Source: Bradyrhizobium sp. CB1717 (lineage in GTDB: Bacteria; Pseudomonadota; Alphaproteobacteria; Rhizobiales; Xanthobacteraceae). From it: 64,000 bases of DNA. The notes under the pieces are model-generated. The model made no database searches. It was given only the letters and a program-made list of their open reading frames with translations, and was not told the DNA's origin. The translations under genes were made by a program, and so were the position numbers. The DNA lies in assembly GCF_029714325.1 (NCBI RefSeq), contig NZ_CP121666.1:2666001-2730000 (forward strand), in the 5' to 3' direction. Positions 1 to 9,326 of this stretch are shown piece after piece (position 1 is the first letter of the stretch; each line of letters starts with the position of its first letter).

Positions 1-20
1 TCTTCAAAGGGGCGTCAAGA

Positions 21-971
21 ATGAGTTCAAGTCTGCTCACCAACTCGTCTGCAATGACCGCGCTGCAGACCCTCCGCAACGTCAGCTCGCAGCTCGCGAC
101 CACGCAGAACCGGATCTCGACCGGCCAGCGCGTGTCGACCGCTTCGGATAACTCCGCCTATTGGTCGATCGCGACCTCGATGCGCTCCGACAACGCCGCG
201 CTCTCCGCGGTCTCCGACTCGCTCGGTCTGTCGGCCGCGATGGTCGACACCGAATACACCGCTCTGAACACGGTCATCGGCGACAAGGAATCCGGCCTGA
301 CCAAGCTCCAGGCGCTGCTGGTCGAAGCCAAGACCGCCGGTATCGACCGCACCAAGATCCAGTCGGAAGTCACCCAGATCCAGCAGGATATGAAGCTGAA
401 GGCCAGCTCGGCCACGATCAACGGCATCAACTGGCTGAGCATCGACGTTACGCCCTCGTCGTCCACGGCCACGCCGACGACCTTCAACCTCGTGTCTTCG
501 TACTCGCGTGTCGGCGGTACGCCCACGATCGGCTCCATCACGGTGACGACCGCCACCTTCGCGCTCTACACCACCGGCGGCTCAACCACGTCCGGCATCC
601 TGGATACGGTGACCGGCAACAGCACGACCGGGTTCGCATCGGTCGCCACGCTCGCCATCGGCTCGCTGACCGACTCGGCGACTGACCAGGCCAAGCTCGA
701 CGGCTACATCAACCAGGTCACCGCAGCGATCAACACGGTTGCCTCGGCCGCCGCCAATCTCGGTGCCATCAAGAACCGTATCGCGACCAACACCGAATTC
801 GTCAAGAACCTGATGGACTCCGTGGATCGCGGTATCGGCCAGCTCGTCGACGCCGACATGAACGCGGAATCGACGCGCCTGCAGGCGCTTCAGACCCAGC
901 AGCAGCTCGGCGTCCAGGCGCTCTCGATCGCCAACCAGAACAGCCAGAGCATCCTGTCGCTGTTCAAGTAA
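21..971 (+). CDS. lafA: Flagellin, short (lateral type)
   Basis: Structural subunit of the flagellar filament, exported through the flagellar type III apparatus. The conserved N-terminal D0/D1 helices (about residues 1-130, with the TxxRISTGxRV-type region) and the C-terminal coiled region (about 225-316, ending NQNSQSILSLFK) are both present; the variable middle is short and Ser/Thr/Gly-rich. At 316 aa it is far smaller than the roughly 700-residue subpolar flagellins known from Bradyrhizobium and fits the lateral-flagellum class. An AAAGGGG-like ribosome site lies just upstream. A strong hairpin follows, so it is probably its own transcript. The lateral assignment is inferred from size and neighbours. 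Confidence 0.9.
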   Translation: MSSSLLTNSSAMTALQTLRNVSSQLATTQNRISTGQRVSTASDNSAYWSIATSMRSDNAALSAVSDSLGLSAAMVDTEYTALNTVIGDKESGLTKLQALLVEAKTAGIDRTKIQSEVTQIQQDMKLKASSATINGINWLSIDVTPSSSTATPTTFNLVSSYSRVGGTPTIGSITVTTATFALYTTGGSTTSGILDTVTGNSTTGFASVATLAIGSLTDSATDQAKLDGYINQVTAAINTVASAAANLGAIKNRIATNTEFVKNLMDSVDRGIGQLVDADMNAESTRLQALQTQQQLGVQALSIANQNSQSILSLFK

Positions 972-987
972 GCTCGGCTTTGGAAAC

Positions 988-1013
988 GACCGTGCTCCCT
1001 CGGGAGCACGGTC
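988..1013 (+). terminator. Hairpin after flagellin gene
   Basis: An 11-bp perfect stem (988-998 pairs with 1003-1013) with a four-base CTCG loop lies 16 bases after the flagellin stop. There is no T-run behind it, so it may stabilise the abundant flagellin mRNA 3' end as much as terminate. Confidence 0.6.
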
Positions 1014-1276
1014 TCCGCCATGGCCGGCGGATATGATGGCACAGGATGTGCCCGCAATTGATCCCCTGACGCCAGGTCTCGGGCAGTACGCCGCAGCCGA
1101 TCGCGCCGCGATGAGTCCGGTTGTGCATCTGTTGCCGATACGCGCGATAGCGTCTCCCCGATTTCTTGTAAATTTACCACGCCTCGCCCGCGAACCGACA
1201 CATTCGTGGCCTCGCGCAACCTTCAGACAAGGTTGGCAGCGGAGTGTCCTCTACGTTCGCATTGGTACGAGGTCAT
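1014..1276. other. Non-coding gap before fliF
   Basis: With the hairpin, this makes a gap of about 305 bases between flagellin and fliF. No convincing gene is seen; open frames here are antisense to, or read into, fliF. It most likely carries the promoter of the large flagellar operon, but no clear sigma-factor consensus was recognised. Confidence 0.5.
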
Positions 1277-2905
1277 ATGCTGTTCAGTCGTGCGCAGATA
1301 CAGCAACTGCTCAACAATCTGCTGGAGCTCGGGCCACGACGGCTGATGGCCCTGGGACTGATCGGCTTTGCCGTTCTCGTCACCGTCGTCGGCGGTGCGT
1401 ATTATCTGAGCCGGCCCGAGTTCGAGACGCTCTATACCGGCCTCACCCGCGAAGACGTGACGCGCATGGGCGCTGCGCTGCGCGAGCAGAACATCGCCTT
1501 CGACGTCAATACCGCCGGTGACGCCGTCTCGGTGCGTCCGAGTCAGACCATGCAGGCGCGGATGCTGCTCGCCGAGAAGGGCCTGCCGACCAGCGCCAAT
1601 TCCGGCTACGAGCTGTTCGACAAGATCGGCTCGCTCGGCCTGACCTCGTTCATGCAGGAAGTGACGAAGCTGCGCGCACTCGAGGGCGAGATCGCGCGAA
1701 CCGTTCAGCTGATGAAGGGTGTGAAGGCGGCGCGCGTGCACATCGTGCTGCCGGTGCGCGGCTCGTTCCGCGGGACCCAGCAGCCGCCATCGGCATCGGT
1801 CGTGCTGCGCACCGACGGCGCGATCGAGGCGCGCACGGCGCAGTCGATCCGTCATCTCGTCGCGGCCGCCATCCCCGGCATGAGCCGCGACAAGGTGACG
1901 GTGCTGGATGCCGACGGCTCGATGCTGCTCGCCGAGGAGGACGAGGCGAGCGCCGCGCCGACCAAGATGGCGAGCCTGCAGAAGACGGTCGGCGGAATGG
2001 TGCAGGAGAACATCCGCAAGGCGCTGACGCCGTATCTGGGCCTGGACAATTTCGAGGTCAGCGTCTCCCCGCAGCTCTCCACCGACAAGCGGCAGACCAA
2101 CGAGACCGTCTACGATCCGGAGGGCCGCGCCGAACGTTCGGTGCGGAACGTGCGCGAGAAGGAATCGTCGCAGAACGCCGACCGTTCGCAGCCGACCACG
2201 GTGCAGCAGAACCTGCCCGATCAGCAGGTGAACGCCGGCGGCACCAAGAATTCCAGCGAGGACAAGACCCGCCGCGAGGACGTCACCAATTTCGAGGTCT
2301 CGTCCAAGACCACGACGACTGTGAGCGACGGCTATCTGGTCAAGAAGCTCTTCATCGCCGTGCTGGTCAACCGCGCGCGTCTGGTCGCCGATCTCGGCGA
2401 CAAGAGCAACCAGGCCATCATCGACAGCAAGCTCGCCGAGATCAGCCAGCTCGCGGCGACGGCCGGCGGGCTGGACAAGGCGCGCGGCGACCAGATCCAG
2501 GTCACGGCCGTCGACTTCATCGAAGGCTCGCGCGATCTCGCGCCGGTGCCGCCGATCAGCTTTGTCGAGATGATCAACAAGCAGCTCGGCAGCGTCATCA
2601 ACGCGGTGACGATCCTGGCGGTCGCTTCGATGCTGGTCTGGTTCGGACTTCGGCCCGCGGTCAATGGCATTCTGACCCATCGTGCGGCGCAGGAGCAGAC
2701 CGAGGCGGCCGAGGCCGCCGAGCTCGAAGCCGCCGCGGCCCTTGCGCTGGCCGAGAGCCAGGATCCCGAGCTCAACCTCGTCGAAGATCTCGAAGGCAAG
2801 ATGCAGCGAACACCGCAGAAGCGGCTCGAGCAGATCGTCCGGCTCGATCAGGCGCAAGCGGCAGCGATCCTTAAAGACTGGATGCGACGCGAGGAGGCGG
2901 CATGA
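1277..2905 (+). CDS. fliF: Flagellar M-ring protein FliF
   Basis: Forms the MS ring in the inner membrane, the base on which rotor and export apparatus assemble. A first transmembrane helix lies at about residues 23-44 and a second at about 438-458, with the periplasmic YscJ/FliF ring-building domain between. The C-terminal cytoplasmic tail (ending LKDWMRREEAA) matches the FliG-binding region. The ATG at 1277 is preferred over an in-frame GTG at 1244 because a GAGG site stands just before it, giving 542 aa. It overlaps the next gene by four bases (ATGA). FliG is not in this window. Confidence 0.95.
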   Translation: MLFSRAQIQQLLNNLLELGPRRLMALGLIGFAVLVTVVGGAYYLSRPEFETLYTGLTREDVTRMGAALREQNIAFDVNTAGDAVSVRPSQTMQARMLLAEKGLPTSANSGYELFDKIGSLGLTSFMQEVTKLRALEGEIARTVQLMKGVKAARVHIVLPVRGSFRGTQQPPSASVVLRTDGAIEARTAQSIRHLVAAAIPGMSRDKVTVLDADGSMLLAEEDEASAAPTKMASLQKTVGGMVQENIRKALTPYLGLDNFEVSVSPQLSTDKRQTNETVYDPEGRAERSVRNVREKESSQNADRSQPTTVQQNLPDQQVNAGGTKNSSEDKTRREDVTNFEVSSKTTTTVSDGYLVKKLFIAVLVNRARLVADLGDKSNQAIIDSKLAEISQLAATAGGLDKARGDQIQVTAVDFIEGSRDLAPVPPISFVEMINKQLGSVINAVTILAVASMLVWFGLRPAVNGILTHRAAQEQTEAAEAAELEAAAALALAESQDPELNLVEDLEGKMQRTPQKRLEQIVRLDQAQAAAILKDWMRREEAA

Positions 2906-3609
2906 ACGCGGCAATCGGAAAACTCCTGACGCAGTTCGACGCGAATGGCCGGGTCAAGTCGGCGCCGCCACCACCGCCGCCCAAGATCCAGGACGTGCTG
3001 ACGAGGCCGAAGGAGGCGCGGCGCGAACCGCAACCCCAGGCCCAGCCGCAGCGTCAGCCTCAATCGCAGCCGCAGTTTCAGCCGGCGCCTCCAGCGCCCG
3101 AGGCGGAAGCCCCGCCGGTCAATCTTCTCGACGATGCCTATCGTCGCGGCCATGCCGCCGGCCTTGCCGAGGGCGATGCCAGGGTCGCCGAGGAGCGCGT
3201 CCGCAGCGCGATCCGGCTCGGCGAGGAGCGCGCCAAGTGGTCCGACCAGCAGGCCGCCACGATCGTCGGCGGCTTCGAGGCGGCTTGCCGCGAGATCGAG
3301 ACCAACATCGCGAGCTCCGTCGCGCGCATCCTGCTGCCTTTCCTCGCCGATGCGGTCCGCGACAAGGCGGTTGGATCGCTGGTCGAGCAGATCGCCGCGC
3401 TGACCGGCAATTCGCCGGTGCCGGTGTTCAAGGTCACCGGCCCGAGCGAGCTGCTCGACCTCGTGAGGACCCAGCTCGAGGCTAGCAGGCGCACGGGGGT
3501 CGAGTACGAGGTTGCCGAGACTTCTGAGGTCCGCGTCGTCGCCGACCAGACCGTGATCGAGACGCAGATCACAGCCTGGGGCGAACGCCTGAAGGAAGCG
3601 CGCCGGTAG
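2902..3609 (+). CDS. fliH: FliH-like flagellar export regulator
   Basis: Probable stator/regulator of the flagellar export ATPase. It has a Pro/Gln-rich N-terminal stretch (about residues 30-65), then the AYRRGHAAGLAEGDARV segment typical of FliH, a long helical region and a C-terminal alpha/beta domain. At 235 aa it is in the FliH size range. Translation is coupled to fliF by a four-base overlap, and motB starts six bases after it. The sequence is divergent, so the name rests on the FliH-like repeat region, overall layout and context. Confidence 0.7.
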   Translation: MNAAIGKLLTQFDANGRVKSAPPPPPPKIQDVLTRPKEARREPQPQAQPQRQPQSQPQFQPAPPAPEAEAPPVNLLDDAYRRGHAAGLAEGDARVAEERVRSAIRLGEERAKWSDQQAATIVGGFEAACREIETNIASSVARILLPFLADAVRDKAVGSLVEQIAALTGNSPVPVFKVTGPSELLDLVRTQLEASRRTGVEYEVAETSEVRVVADQTVIETQITAWGERLKEARR

Positions 3610-3614
3610 CAGCC

Positions 3615-4925
3615 ATGGTGGAAGAGGTTAAGCAGGAGCTCGTGATCGTCCGCCGGCGCAGCGCCTTCGCCGAGGAGGCGCATCACGGCGGCGTATGGAA
3701 GATTGCCTATGCGGATTTCATGACCGCGATGATGGCGTTCTTCCTGGTCATGTGGCTGCTCAACGCGCTCAATCAGGACCAGAAGCAGGTGGTCGCAAGC
3801 TACTTCAACCCGATCAAGCTCGCCGAGAATGCGCCGGCACCGAAAGGTCTGAAGGATCTCACCAAGAAGGAGCCGACCACGTTCGACGGTCAGGAGGGCC
3901 GGCGTCAGCCGGGTGGGCCGAGCGAGGAACGTCGCGGTGACTCCCCGACGGCCGAGAAGCCGCCGTTCTACGAGGAGAAGGTCCTGTTCCGCGACCCCTA
4001 TGCGACGCTTGCCGAGATCGCAAACAATGCGAACGAGGCCTCGGGCCAGCGCCGCGCCGGCTCGCTGACCTCTGCGGAGGAGGACGGTCTCAAGGGCGGC
4101 GACGCTTATCGGGATCCCTTCGATCCCGGCTATTGGAAGCTGGCGCCGCAGGCATCGAAGGACGCGGATCGCATCATCGAGAGCGAGCCGAAGCCCAATC
4201 CGTCCGCGCGCGACAACATGTCGGGCGCCGGTCAAGCCGAGTCGCAGGCGCGCCGCGCCAAGACGGATGATGCCGGCGGAAGCATCGCTCCCAACGCCGA
4301 TGCATCGTCCGCGAGCCTGTCGCCCCTGCTGCCGCCGGGGCCTGCGCCGTCGCAGTCATCGCGCGAGGGCGGCGCCCAGGCGAACGCGCAGTCCGGAGCG
4401 CAGGCGCGTCCCAACGACGCGAAGAAGGATTCCGAACCGCGCGAGGCCGCGCAAACACAGCAGCCCACCGTCAAGCAGCTGCAGTCCGCAATCGCGGATG
4501 CGCTGTCGGACGTCAAGGCCGGTGCGGGACCGGTCGCCGAGGTGCGTCAGGTCGAGGAAGGCCTGCTGGTCAGCCTGACCGACGATGCGAGCTTCGGCAT
4601 GTTCGCCGTCGGCTCGGCCGAGCCGCGGCCCGAGCTCATCCGGGTGATCGACAAGATCGGGCCGCTGCTGGCGAAGCGTCCCGGCATGATCATCGTCCGC
4701 GGCCACACCGACAATCGGCCGTACAAGTCGGAGAACTACGACAATTGGCGGCTGTCGACCGCCCGTGCACAGATGGCTTACTACATGCTGGTCCGCTCCG
4801 GCGTCGATGCACTGCGAATCGAGCATGTCGAAGGTTATGCCGACCGGCGGCCGAAGCTTCCCAGCGACCCGGCAGCCGCACAGAATCGCCGGATCGAGAT
4901 CCTGATCCGGGAGAAGCGTCTGTGA
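3615..4925 (+). CDS. motB: Flagellar motor stator protein MotB
   Basis: Peptidoglycan-anchored stator subunit that forms the proton channel with MotA. The single transmembrane helix follows the HGGVWKIAYADF motif; Asp34 in this motif is the expected proton acceptor. The C-terminal OmpA-like domain (about residues 325-430) contains the GHTDNRP peptidoglycan-binding motif. A long Ala/Ser/Gln-rich linker (about 60-320) separates them, which is typical of rhizobial MotB and makes it longer (436 aa) than enteric MotB. motA is not in this window. The next gene starts inside its stop codon. Confidence 0.95.
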   Translation: MVEEVKQELVIVRRRSAFAEEAHHGGVWKIAYADFMTAMMAFFLVMWLLNALNQDQKQVVASYFNPIKLAENAPAPKGLKDLTKKEPTTFDGQEGRRQPGGPSEERRGDSPTAEKPPFYEEKVLFRDPYATLAEIANNANEASGQRRAGSLTSAEEDGLKGGDAYRDPFDPGYWKLAPQASKDADRIIESEPKPNPSARDNMSGAGQAESQARRAKTDDAGGSIAPNADASSASLSPLLPPGPAPSQSSREGGAQANAQSGAQARPNDAKKDSEPREAAQTQQPTVKQLQSAIADALSDVKAGAGPVAEVRQVEEGLLVSLTDDASFGMFAVGSAEPRPELIRVIDKIGPLLAKRPGMIIVRGHTDNRPYKSENYDNWRLSTARAQMAYYMLVRSGVDALRIEHVEGYADRRPKLPSDPAAAQNRRIEILIREKRL

Positions 4926-6115
4926 TCAGGCCGCTCCTCTGCGCTGCCCTGTTGATGGTGCTGCCGCCGACGGCGGCGCCCGCGCTTGCCGATCCGGCGC
5001 CGGTCCCTGCCGCGACGTCAAGCGAACCGTATGAGCTCGTGCGTGCCTTGCAGGCCGTGCAGGACGGCATCGCCAACGGCGATACCGCGGCCCATGGCAG
5101 CCACATCGCGCTGATCCGGCAGGTAGGCGAGAAGTTTCTTGCCGCCGATGCGAATGTGTGGAGCAATCCGCAGAACGGCCAGGCCGTCGTCATCTACCTG
5201 CTCAGCGGCGGCGCGCCGCAACTGGTCCGCAAGCTGCCGCGCGACAAGATGAGCGTCGACGGTCGGTTGTTCGATGGCGCGCTCGCCTATGTCGAGGGCC
5301 GTCAGGACGAAGCGCGCGAGCTGCTCAAGGACGTTAAGCCGCGTACGCTTCCGTCGGGCCTGGGCGGACAGGTTGCGCTGGTGCAGGGCGCGCTGTTCGC
5401 ACGCACCGAGGCATCGCTTGCGATCGAGCGACTGGACGATGCGCGTCTGCTCCTGCCCGGCACGCTGGTGGAAGAGGCGGCGTTGCGACGCGAGATCCTG
5501 CTGGTCGGGCAGGCCGAGGATTTCGACAAGTTCGAGTTCCTGACGCTGGCCTATATCCGCCACTATCGCAACTCGATCTATGCCGGCGATTTCTGGCAGC
5601 GTTTCTCCACGGGCCTGACGCAATCGAGCCTGGCGCTCGACGAGCGCCGCTTTGCGCGCATCGTCACCCTGCTGGACCAGATCGATCGCGCCAGCCGCAT
5701 CAAGCTGCATCTCATGATCGCGCGCAACGCGATGCTGCGTGGACTGATGCCCGTGACCCGGCTCGCGGCCGAGCGTGCGCTGGCGCTCAGCGCCGATGCC
5801 TCCGCCGAGCGCGAGCGCGCGCATCTCTTCCGCGGCGCCTCGCGGGCGCTCACCGACGAATATGACGGCGGTCTCGCCGAGCTGAAGGCGCTCGATCGGT
5901 CGAAGCTGCCCGAGCGCGATGTTGTTCTCCTGAATGCGACGTTGCAGCTCGCGCTCGACGTTCGCAAGCCATTTGCAGGCGGCCCCGCCGCCACCGCCGA
6001 CAAGCCTCCGGCGACGCCGGCGCGTCTCGATCTCGCATCATCGAACGCGACACTCACGCGCGCGCAGAAGCAGCTCGGCGAACTCGAACTCCTCGCCAAG
6101 GATCGCCGCCCATGA
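4922..6115 (+). CDS. motC: Motility protein MotC
   Basis: Periplasmic motility protein found in rhizobia, where it acts with MotB. The GTG at 4922 overlaps the motB stop (GTGA) and opens a signal peptide (IRPLLCAALLMVLPPTAAPALA), so it is chosen over the longer open frame starting at 4745 inside motB. The 397-residue product is mostly helical, with repeated acidic/basic helices resembling TPR-type scaffolds. It sits between motB and the motD/fliK gene, exactly as in the Sinorhizobium motB-motC-motD order, which supports the name. Confidence 0.85.
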   Translation: MIRPLLCAALLMVLPPTAAPALADPAPVPAATSSEPYELVRALQAVQDGIANGDTAAHGSHIALIRQVGEKFLAADANVWSNPQNGQAVVIYLLSGGAPQLVRKLPRDKMSVDGRLFDGALAYVEGRQDEARELLKDVKPRTLPSGLGGQVALVQGALFARTEASLAIERLDDARLLLPGTLVEEAALRREILLVGQAEDFDKFEFLTLAYIRHYRNSIYAGDFWQRFSTGLTQSSLALDERRFARIVTLLDQIDRASRIKLHLMIARNAMLRGLMPVTRLAAERALALSADASAERERAHLFRGASRALTDEYDGGLAELKALDRSKLPERDVVLLNATLQLALDVRKPFAGGPAATADKPPATPARLDLASSNATLTRAQKQLGELELLAKDRRP

Positions 6116-7437
6116 CCAAACTCAGCGGAACCTCCGGACAGCTCTTCTCAGGCCTCGCCGAGAGCCTCAACATGCGCGGTGCATCGCGCTCGGCAAAAGC
6201 AGCGGGGACGAAATCGCAGGCGGATTCGTCGTTCAACGATCTGCTTCACACCGTCTCGAACCTGGCGAAGCGGGCACTCAACGATGAGGCCAGCAGCACG
6301 ACCGTGAAAGCCGGAACGCTGCGCGCGCGCCTGGCGCATCAGGCCGGGAAGGACGAAGCGGGGCAGGAACGCACAGACGTGGTCGACGAGGCCAGCTCCG
6401 GTCACAAGTCGTCCGGCCCAAAGACCGACCATGCGTCGCAGACCCAAGGTCCGGTCGACGATGCCGCGAAGGCGGACGTCTCGAACCGGTCGAGCATGCC
6501 CGCGATCGTTGGACAGGAGCTCGCGGCCGTACCAGCCGTGAGGTCACAGGTGCAATCGCCGGTGGGTGACGGGAAGGACGCCTCCGCGCGCGACGAGCGC
6601 TCCTCCACGCCGAAGCGCGAAGTTCAGGCTGCGGGCACGGCGAAGATCGCCGCCGCTGATCCCGCGCCGCCCGCCGCCGCCCCGATCGGCGCGCGTTCGC
6701 AGGCGGCAGTCGCCGCGCAGCAGGACAACGACGGGCCGTCAAAGGCATTGCCCGGAACGTCAGGCTTCGAGGCCGTCACGGCCAATGTCGAACGCGCCGT
6801 CAAGGCCTCGGCCCGGGACGCACTGCCCGAGGCGACCAAGGTCACGGTGGTCCAGCAGGAGACCCATCTGCCCCCGGCGCAGTTCAACGCGCCGCAACAG
6901 GTCGCCAATGCAGTGGTCGCGGAACTGAAGGAATCAGCGCCGACGGCCTCGTCCGCAGCGCCCGATCTCGCCGGGTCGCAGTCCAATGCGCCCGACCAGC
7001 CGCTGAAGATCCTGACCGTCAACCTGGAGCCGCCGGCGCTCGGCAATGTCACCGTGCGCCTCCGCCTGGTCGGCTCGGAAGTCTCGATCCACCTCGCTGC
7101 CGAACGCAAAGACACCAGCCTGATGCTGGACCAGCAGCGCGACTCGATCCGCGATCTGATGCAGTCGGCCGGTTACGTCGCCGACGTCGCGCCCGTCCAG
7201 CACGGCTCGCTCGATGGTTTTCAGAGCGGCTCCGGCCAGTCGCAGCCGCAGCCACATTTCTCTGGCCAGCAACAGTCACCCTCACAATCGCAAGGCACGT
7301 TCGACGGCGCCGGCACGTCGTCGGGGCAATCGGACGGCGATGCGAGACAGGCCCGGCAGGAGCGCCAGTCCAACCAGGAGACGCGTCATGACCAGGACGT
7401 GGCGCCGCAGATTAATCGCGGCCCTGTTTATTTGTAA
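6112..7437 (+). CDS. fliK: Flagellar hook-length control protein (FliK/MotD)
   Basis: Controls hook length and the switch of export specificity; the rhizobial version was first called MotD. The 441-residue product has a long low-complexity Ala/Ser/Gln region and a conserved C-terminal FliK domain (about residues 295-365, starting LKILTVNLEPPALGNVTVRL). The tail is Gln/Ser-rich. It overlaps motC by four bases. The last 50 bases are also coding for the following transglycosylase in another frame. Confidence 0.88.
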   Translation: MTKLSGTSGQLFSGLAESLNMRGASRSAKAAGTKSQADSSFNDLLHTVSNLAKRALNDEASSTTVKAGTLRARLAHQAGKDEAGQERTDVVDEASSGHKSSGPKTDHASQTQGPVDDAAKADVSNRSSMPAIVGQELAAVPAVRSQVQSPVGDGKDASARDERSSTPKREVQAAGTAKIAAADPAPPAAAPIGARSQAAVAAQQDNDGPSKALPGTSGFEAVTANVERAVKASARDALPEATKVTVVQQETHLPPAQFNAPQQVANAVVAELKESAPTASSAAPDLAGSQSNAPDQPLKILTVNLEPPALGNVTVRLRLVGSEVSIHLAAERKDTSLMLDQQRDSIRDLMQSAGYVADVAPVQHGSLDGFQSGSGQSQPQPHFSGQQQSPSQSQGTFDGAGTSSGQSDGDARQARQERQSNQETRHDQDVAPQINRGPVYL

Positions 7438-7969
7438 TGCCGGCGCGGCCCACGCGGCCACCGACAGCGCGCGCCCCTGCGAGCGCGAGATGGCGCGTGC
7501 GGCCCAGCAGCACGGTATCCCGCTCGGCATTCTCTATGCCGTCGGTCTCACCGAGACCGGACGGCGCGGGGCGCTCTATCCCTATGCGCTCGGCGCCGAC
7601 GGTCAGACCGTGTTCGCCAAGGACATGAACGATGCGATCGCGAATTTCGAGGCGATGCGAGCCAAGGGCATCAAGCTGATCGATCTCGGCTGCATGCAGA
7701 TCAACCACTATTATCATGGCGACAAGTTCGCCTCCGTGCAGGCGATGTTCGATCCCGCCAAGAATGTCGAATACGCCGCGCGCTTCCTGAAGGAGCTGAA
7801 GCAGCGCGAGGGCAGCTGGACCATGGCGGTCGCCCGCTACAATGCAGGCCCCAACAACCAGCCGGCGCAGAAGCGCTATGTCTGCCACATCGTCGCCCAT
7901 CTCGTCTCGAGCGGCTTCGGCGCCTGGACCGACAAGGCGCGCTCGTTCTGTCAGCCGAAAACGACCTGA
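7388..7969 (+). CDS. Lytic transglycosylase, exported
   Basis: SLT-type lytic transglycosylase that would cut peptidoglycan to let the flagellar rod through. The chosen ATG at 7388 gives a signal peptide (MTRTWRRRLIAALFICNAGAAHA) and a 193-aa protein. Glu56 in the GLTETG motif matches the catalytic glutamate region, followed by the GCMQINHYYH and AVARYNAGP motifs of the family. It corresponds in position to orf38 of the Sinorhizobium fla region. The start lies 50 bases inside the end of fliK, an unusually long overlap in this operon. Confidence 0.85.
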   Translation: MTRTWRRRLIAALFICNAGAAHAATDSARPCEREMARAAQQHGIPLGILYAVGLTETGRRGALYPYALGADGQTVFAKDMNDAIANFEAMRAKGIKLIDLGCMQINHYYHGDKFASVQAMFDPAKNVEYAARFLKELKQREGSWTMAVARYNAGPNNQPAQKRYVCHIVAHLVSSGFGAWTDKARSFCQPKTT

Positions 7970-8059
7970 CAACATGAAGTTGTGCATGGTTCCCGACCAT
8001 CAGCCCCGCGCAAGCAAGAACCCTCATTGTAGCTGCAACCTTCCAAAGGAGCCCAATTC

Positions 8060-9292
8060 ATGAGCCTGTATGGTGTTATGCGCACCGGTGTTTCCGGGAT
8101 GGGCGCACAGTCCAACAAACTGTCGACGGTCTCGGACAACATCGCGAACGTCAACACGACCGGTTACAAGCGGGCTTCGACCGAATTCTCCTCGCTGATC
8201 CTGAAGAGCGGTTCGGGCAATTACGATTCCGGCGCCGTCGAGACGACGGTGCGCTACGCCATCAGCGACGCAGGGCATACGCAGTTCACCACCTCGACCA
8301 CGGACCTCGCTGTCCAGGGCAACGGCTTCTTCGTGGTGTCGAACGCCAACAACACCCAGCAATATCTGACGCGCGCCGGTTCGTTCGTGCCGGACGCCCA
8401 GGGCAATCTGGTCAACGCGGCCGGCTACTACCTTCTGGGTCAGCCCGGCAAGGTGACCAATTTCTCGCAGAACAGCTTGTCCGGCATGCAGATCGTCAAC
8501 ATTGCCCAGGTTTCGCAAGTGCCCGTGCCGACGACGGCGGGGACACTCACGACCGGCAATCTGGATCCGAAAGCGGCTGTGATCGCCGGTCCGCCCGGAC
8601 CGGCGTCATATTCGTCGAAGAGCTCGATCGTGGCCTACAACAATATCGGCCAGGCCGTTACGCTCGACGTCTACATGTCCCACACGGCGACGGCCGCCGG
8701 CTCGGATACCTGGCAGATTCAGGCTTACAACTCCGCGACAGGTGCGTCGGTCGGCGCCGCCACCACTTTCACCTTCGATACGACCGCAACCGGCAAAGGC
8801 GCGCTGGCTGCGGCGAGCCCGACGACTCTCTCCTTCACCGTCCCCGGCGGTGCGGCGACGACCCTGAACCTGTCGAACATGACGCAGACCGGAACCGACT
8901 TCAGCTTCAAGGCGACCGTCAATGGCAGCGCTCCATCGGCCATCGACAAGGTCAATGTCGACGATTCGGGCTTCGTGACGGCGGTCCTCAAGAACGGACA
9001 GCAACTGACGCTCTTCACCATCATGCTCGCCGACGTCGCGAGCCCCGACAATCTGACGCCGGAGCCCGGCAACGTCTATTCGACCAACATGAATTCCGGC
9101 AACGCGCAGGCCGGGAATGCCGGTACCGGCGGTCTCGGTACCGTCCAGTCGGGCGCCCTGGAAGACTCCAACGTCGACCTCGCGGACGAGCTCACCGGGA
9201 TGATCGAGGCCCAGCGCGGCTTCACCGCCAACTCGAAATCGTTCCAGACCGGCGCCGACCTGCTCGACATCGTCGTCAACCTGAAGCGCTGA
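8060..9292 (+). CDS. flgE: Flagellar hook protein FlgE
   Basis: Subunit of the flagellar hook. The N-terminal rod/hook motif (LSTVSDNIANVNTTGYK) and the C-terminal helix (SNVDLADELTGMIEAQRGFTANSK region) are both present, with a Thr/Ala-rich variable middle; 410 aa is a normal length. An AAAGGAG ribosome site sits about nine bases upstream. A 90-base gap separates it from the transglycosylase gene, the widest gap in this part of the cluster, so an internal promoter is possible. Confidence 0.95.
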   Translation: MSLYGVMRTGVSGMGAQSNKLSTVSDNIANVNTTGYKRASTEFSSLILKSGSGNYDSGAVETTVRYAISDAGHTQFTTSTTDLAVQGNGFFVVSNANNTQQYLTRAGSFVPDAQGNLVNAAGYYLLGQPGKVTNFSQNSLSGMQIVNIAQVSQVPVPTTAGTLTTGNLDPKAAVIAGPPGPASYSSKSSIVAYNNIGQAVTLDVYMSHTATAAGSDTWQIQAYNSATGASVGAATTFTFDTTATGKGALAAASPTTLSFTVPGGAATTLNLSNMTQTGTDFSFKATVNGSAPSAIDKVNVDDSGFVTAVLKNGQQLTLFTIMLADVASPDNLTPEPGNVYSTNMNSGNAQAGNAGTGGLGTVQSGALEDSNVDLADELTGMIEAQRGFTANSKSFQTGADLLDIVVNLKR

Positions 9293-9326
9293 ATTCTCCA
9301 GCGCCCGTTCCGGGCAAGAGCAAATC

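Noticed and set aside
1223..2914. Minus-strand open frame of 563 codons across fliF
   Set aside because: Mirror of fliF; no family features.
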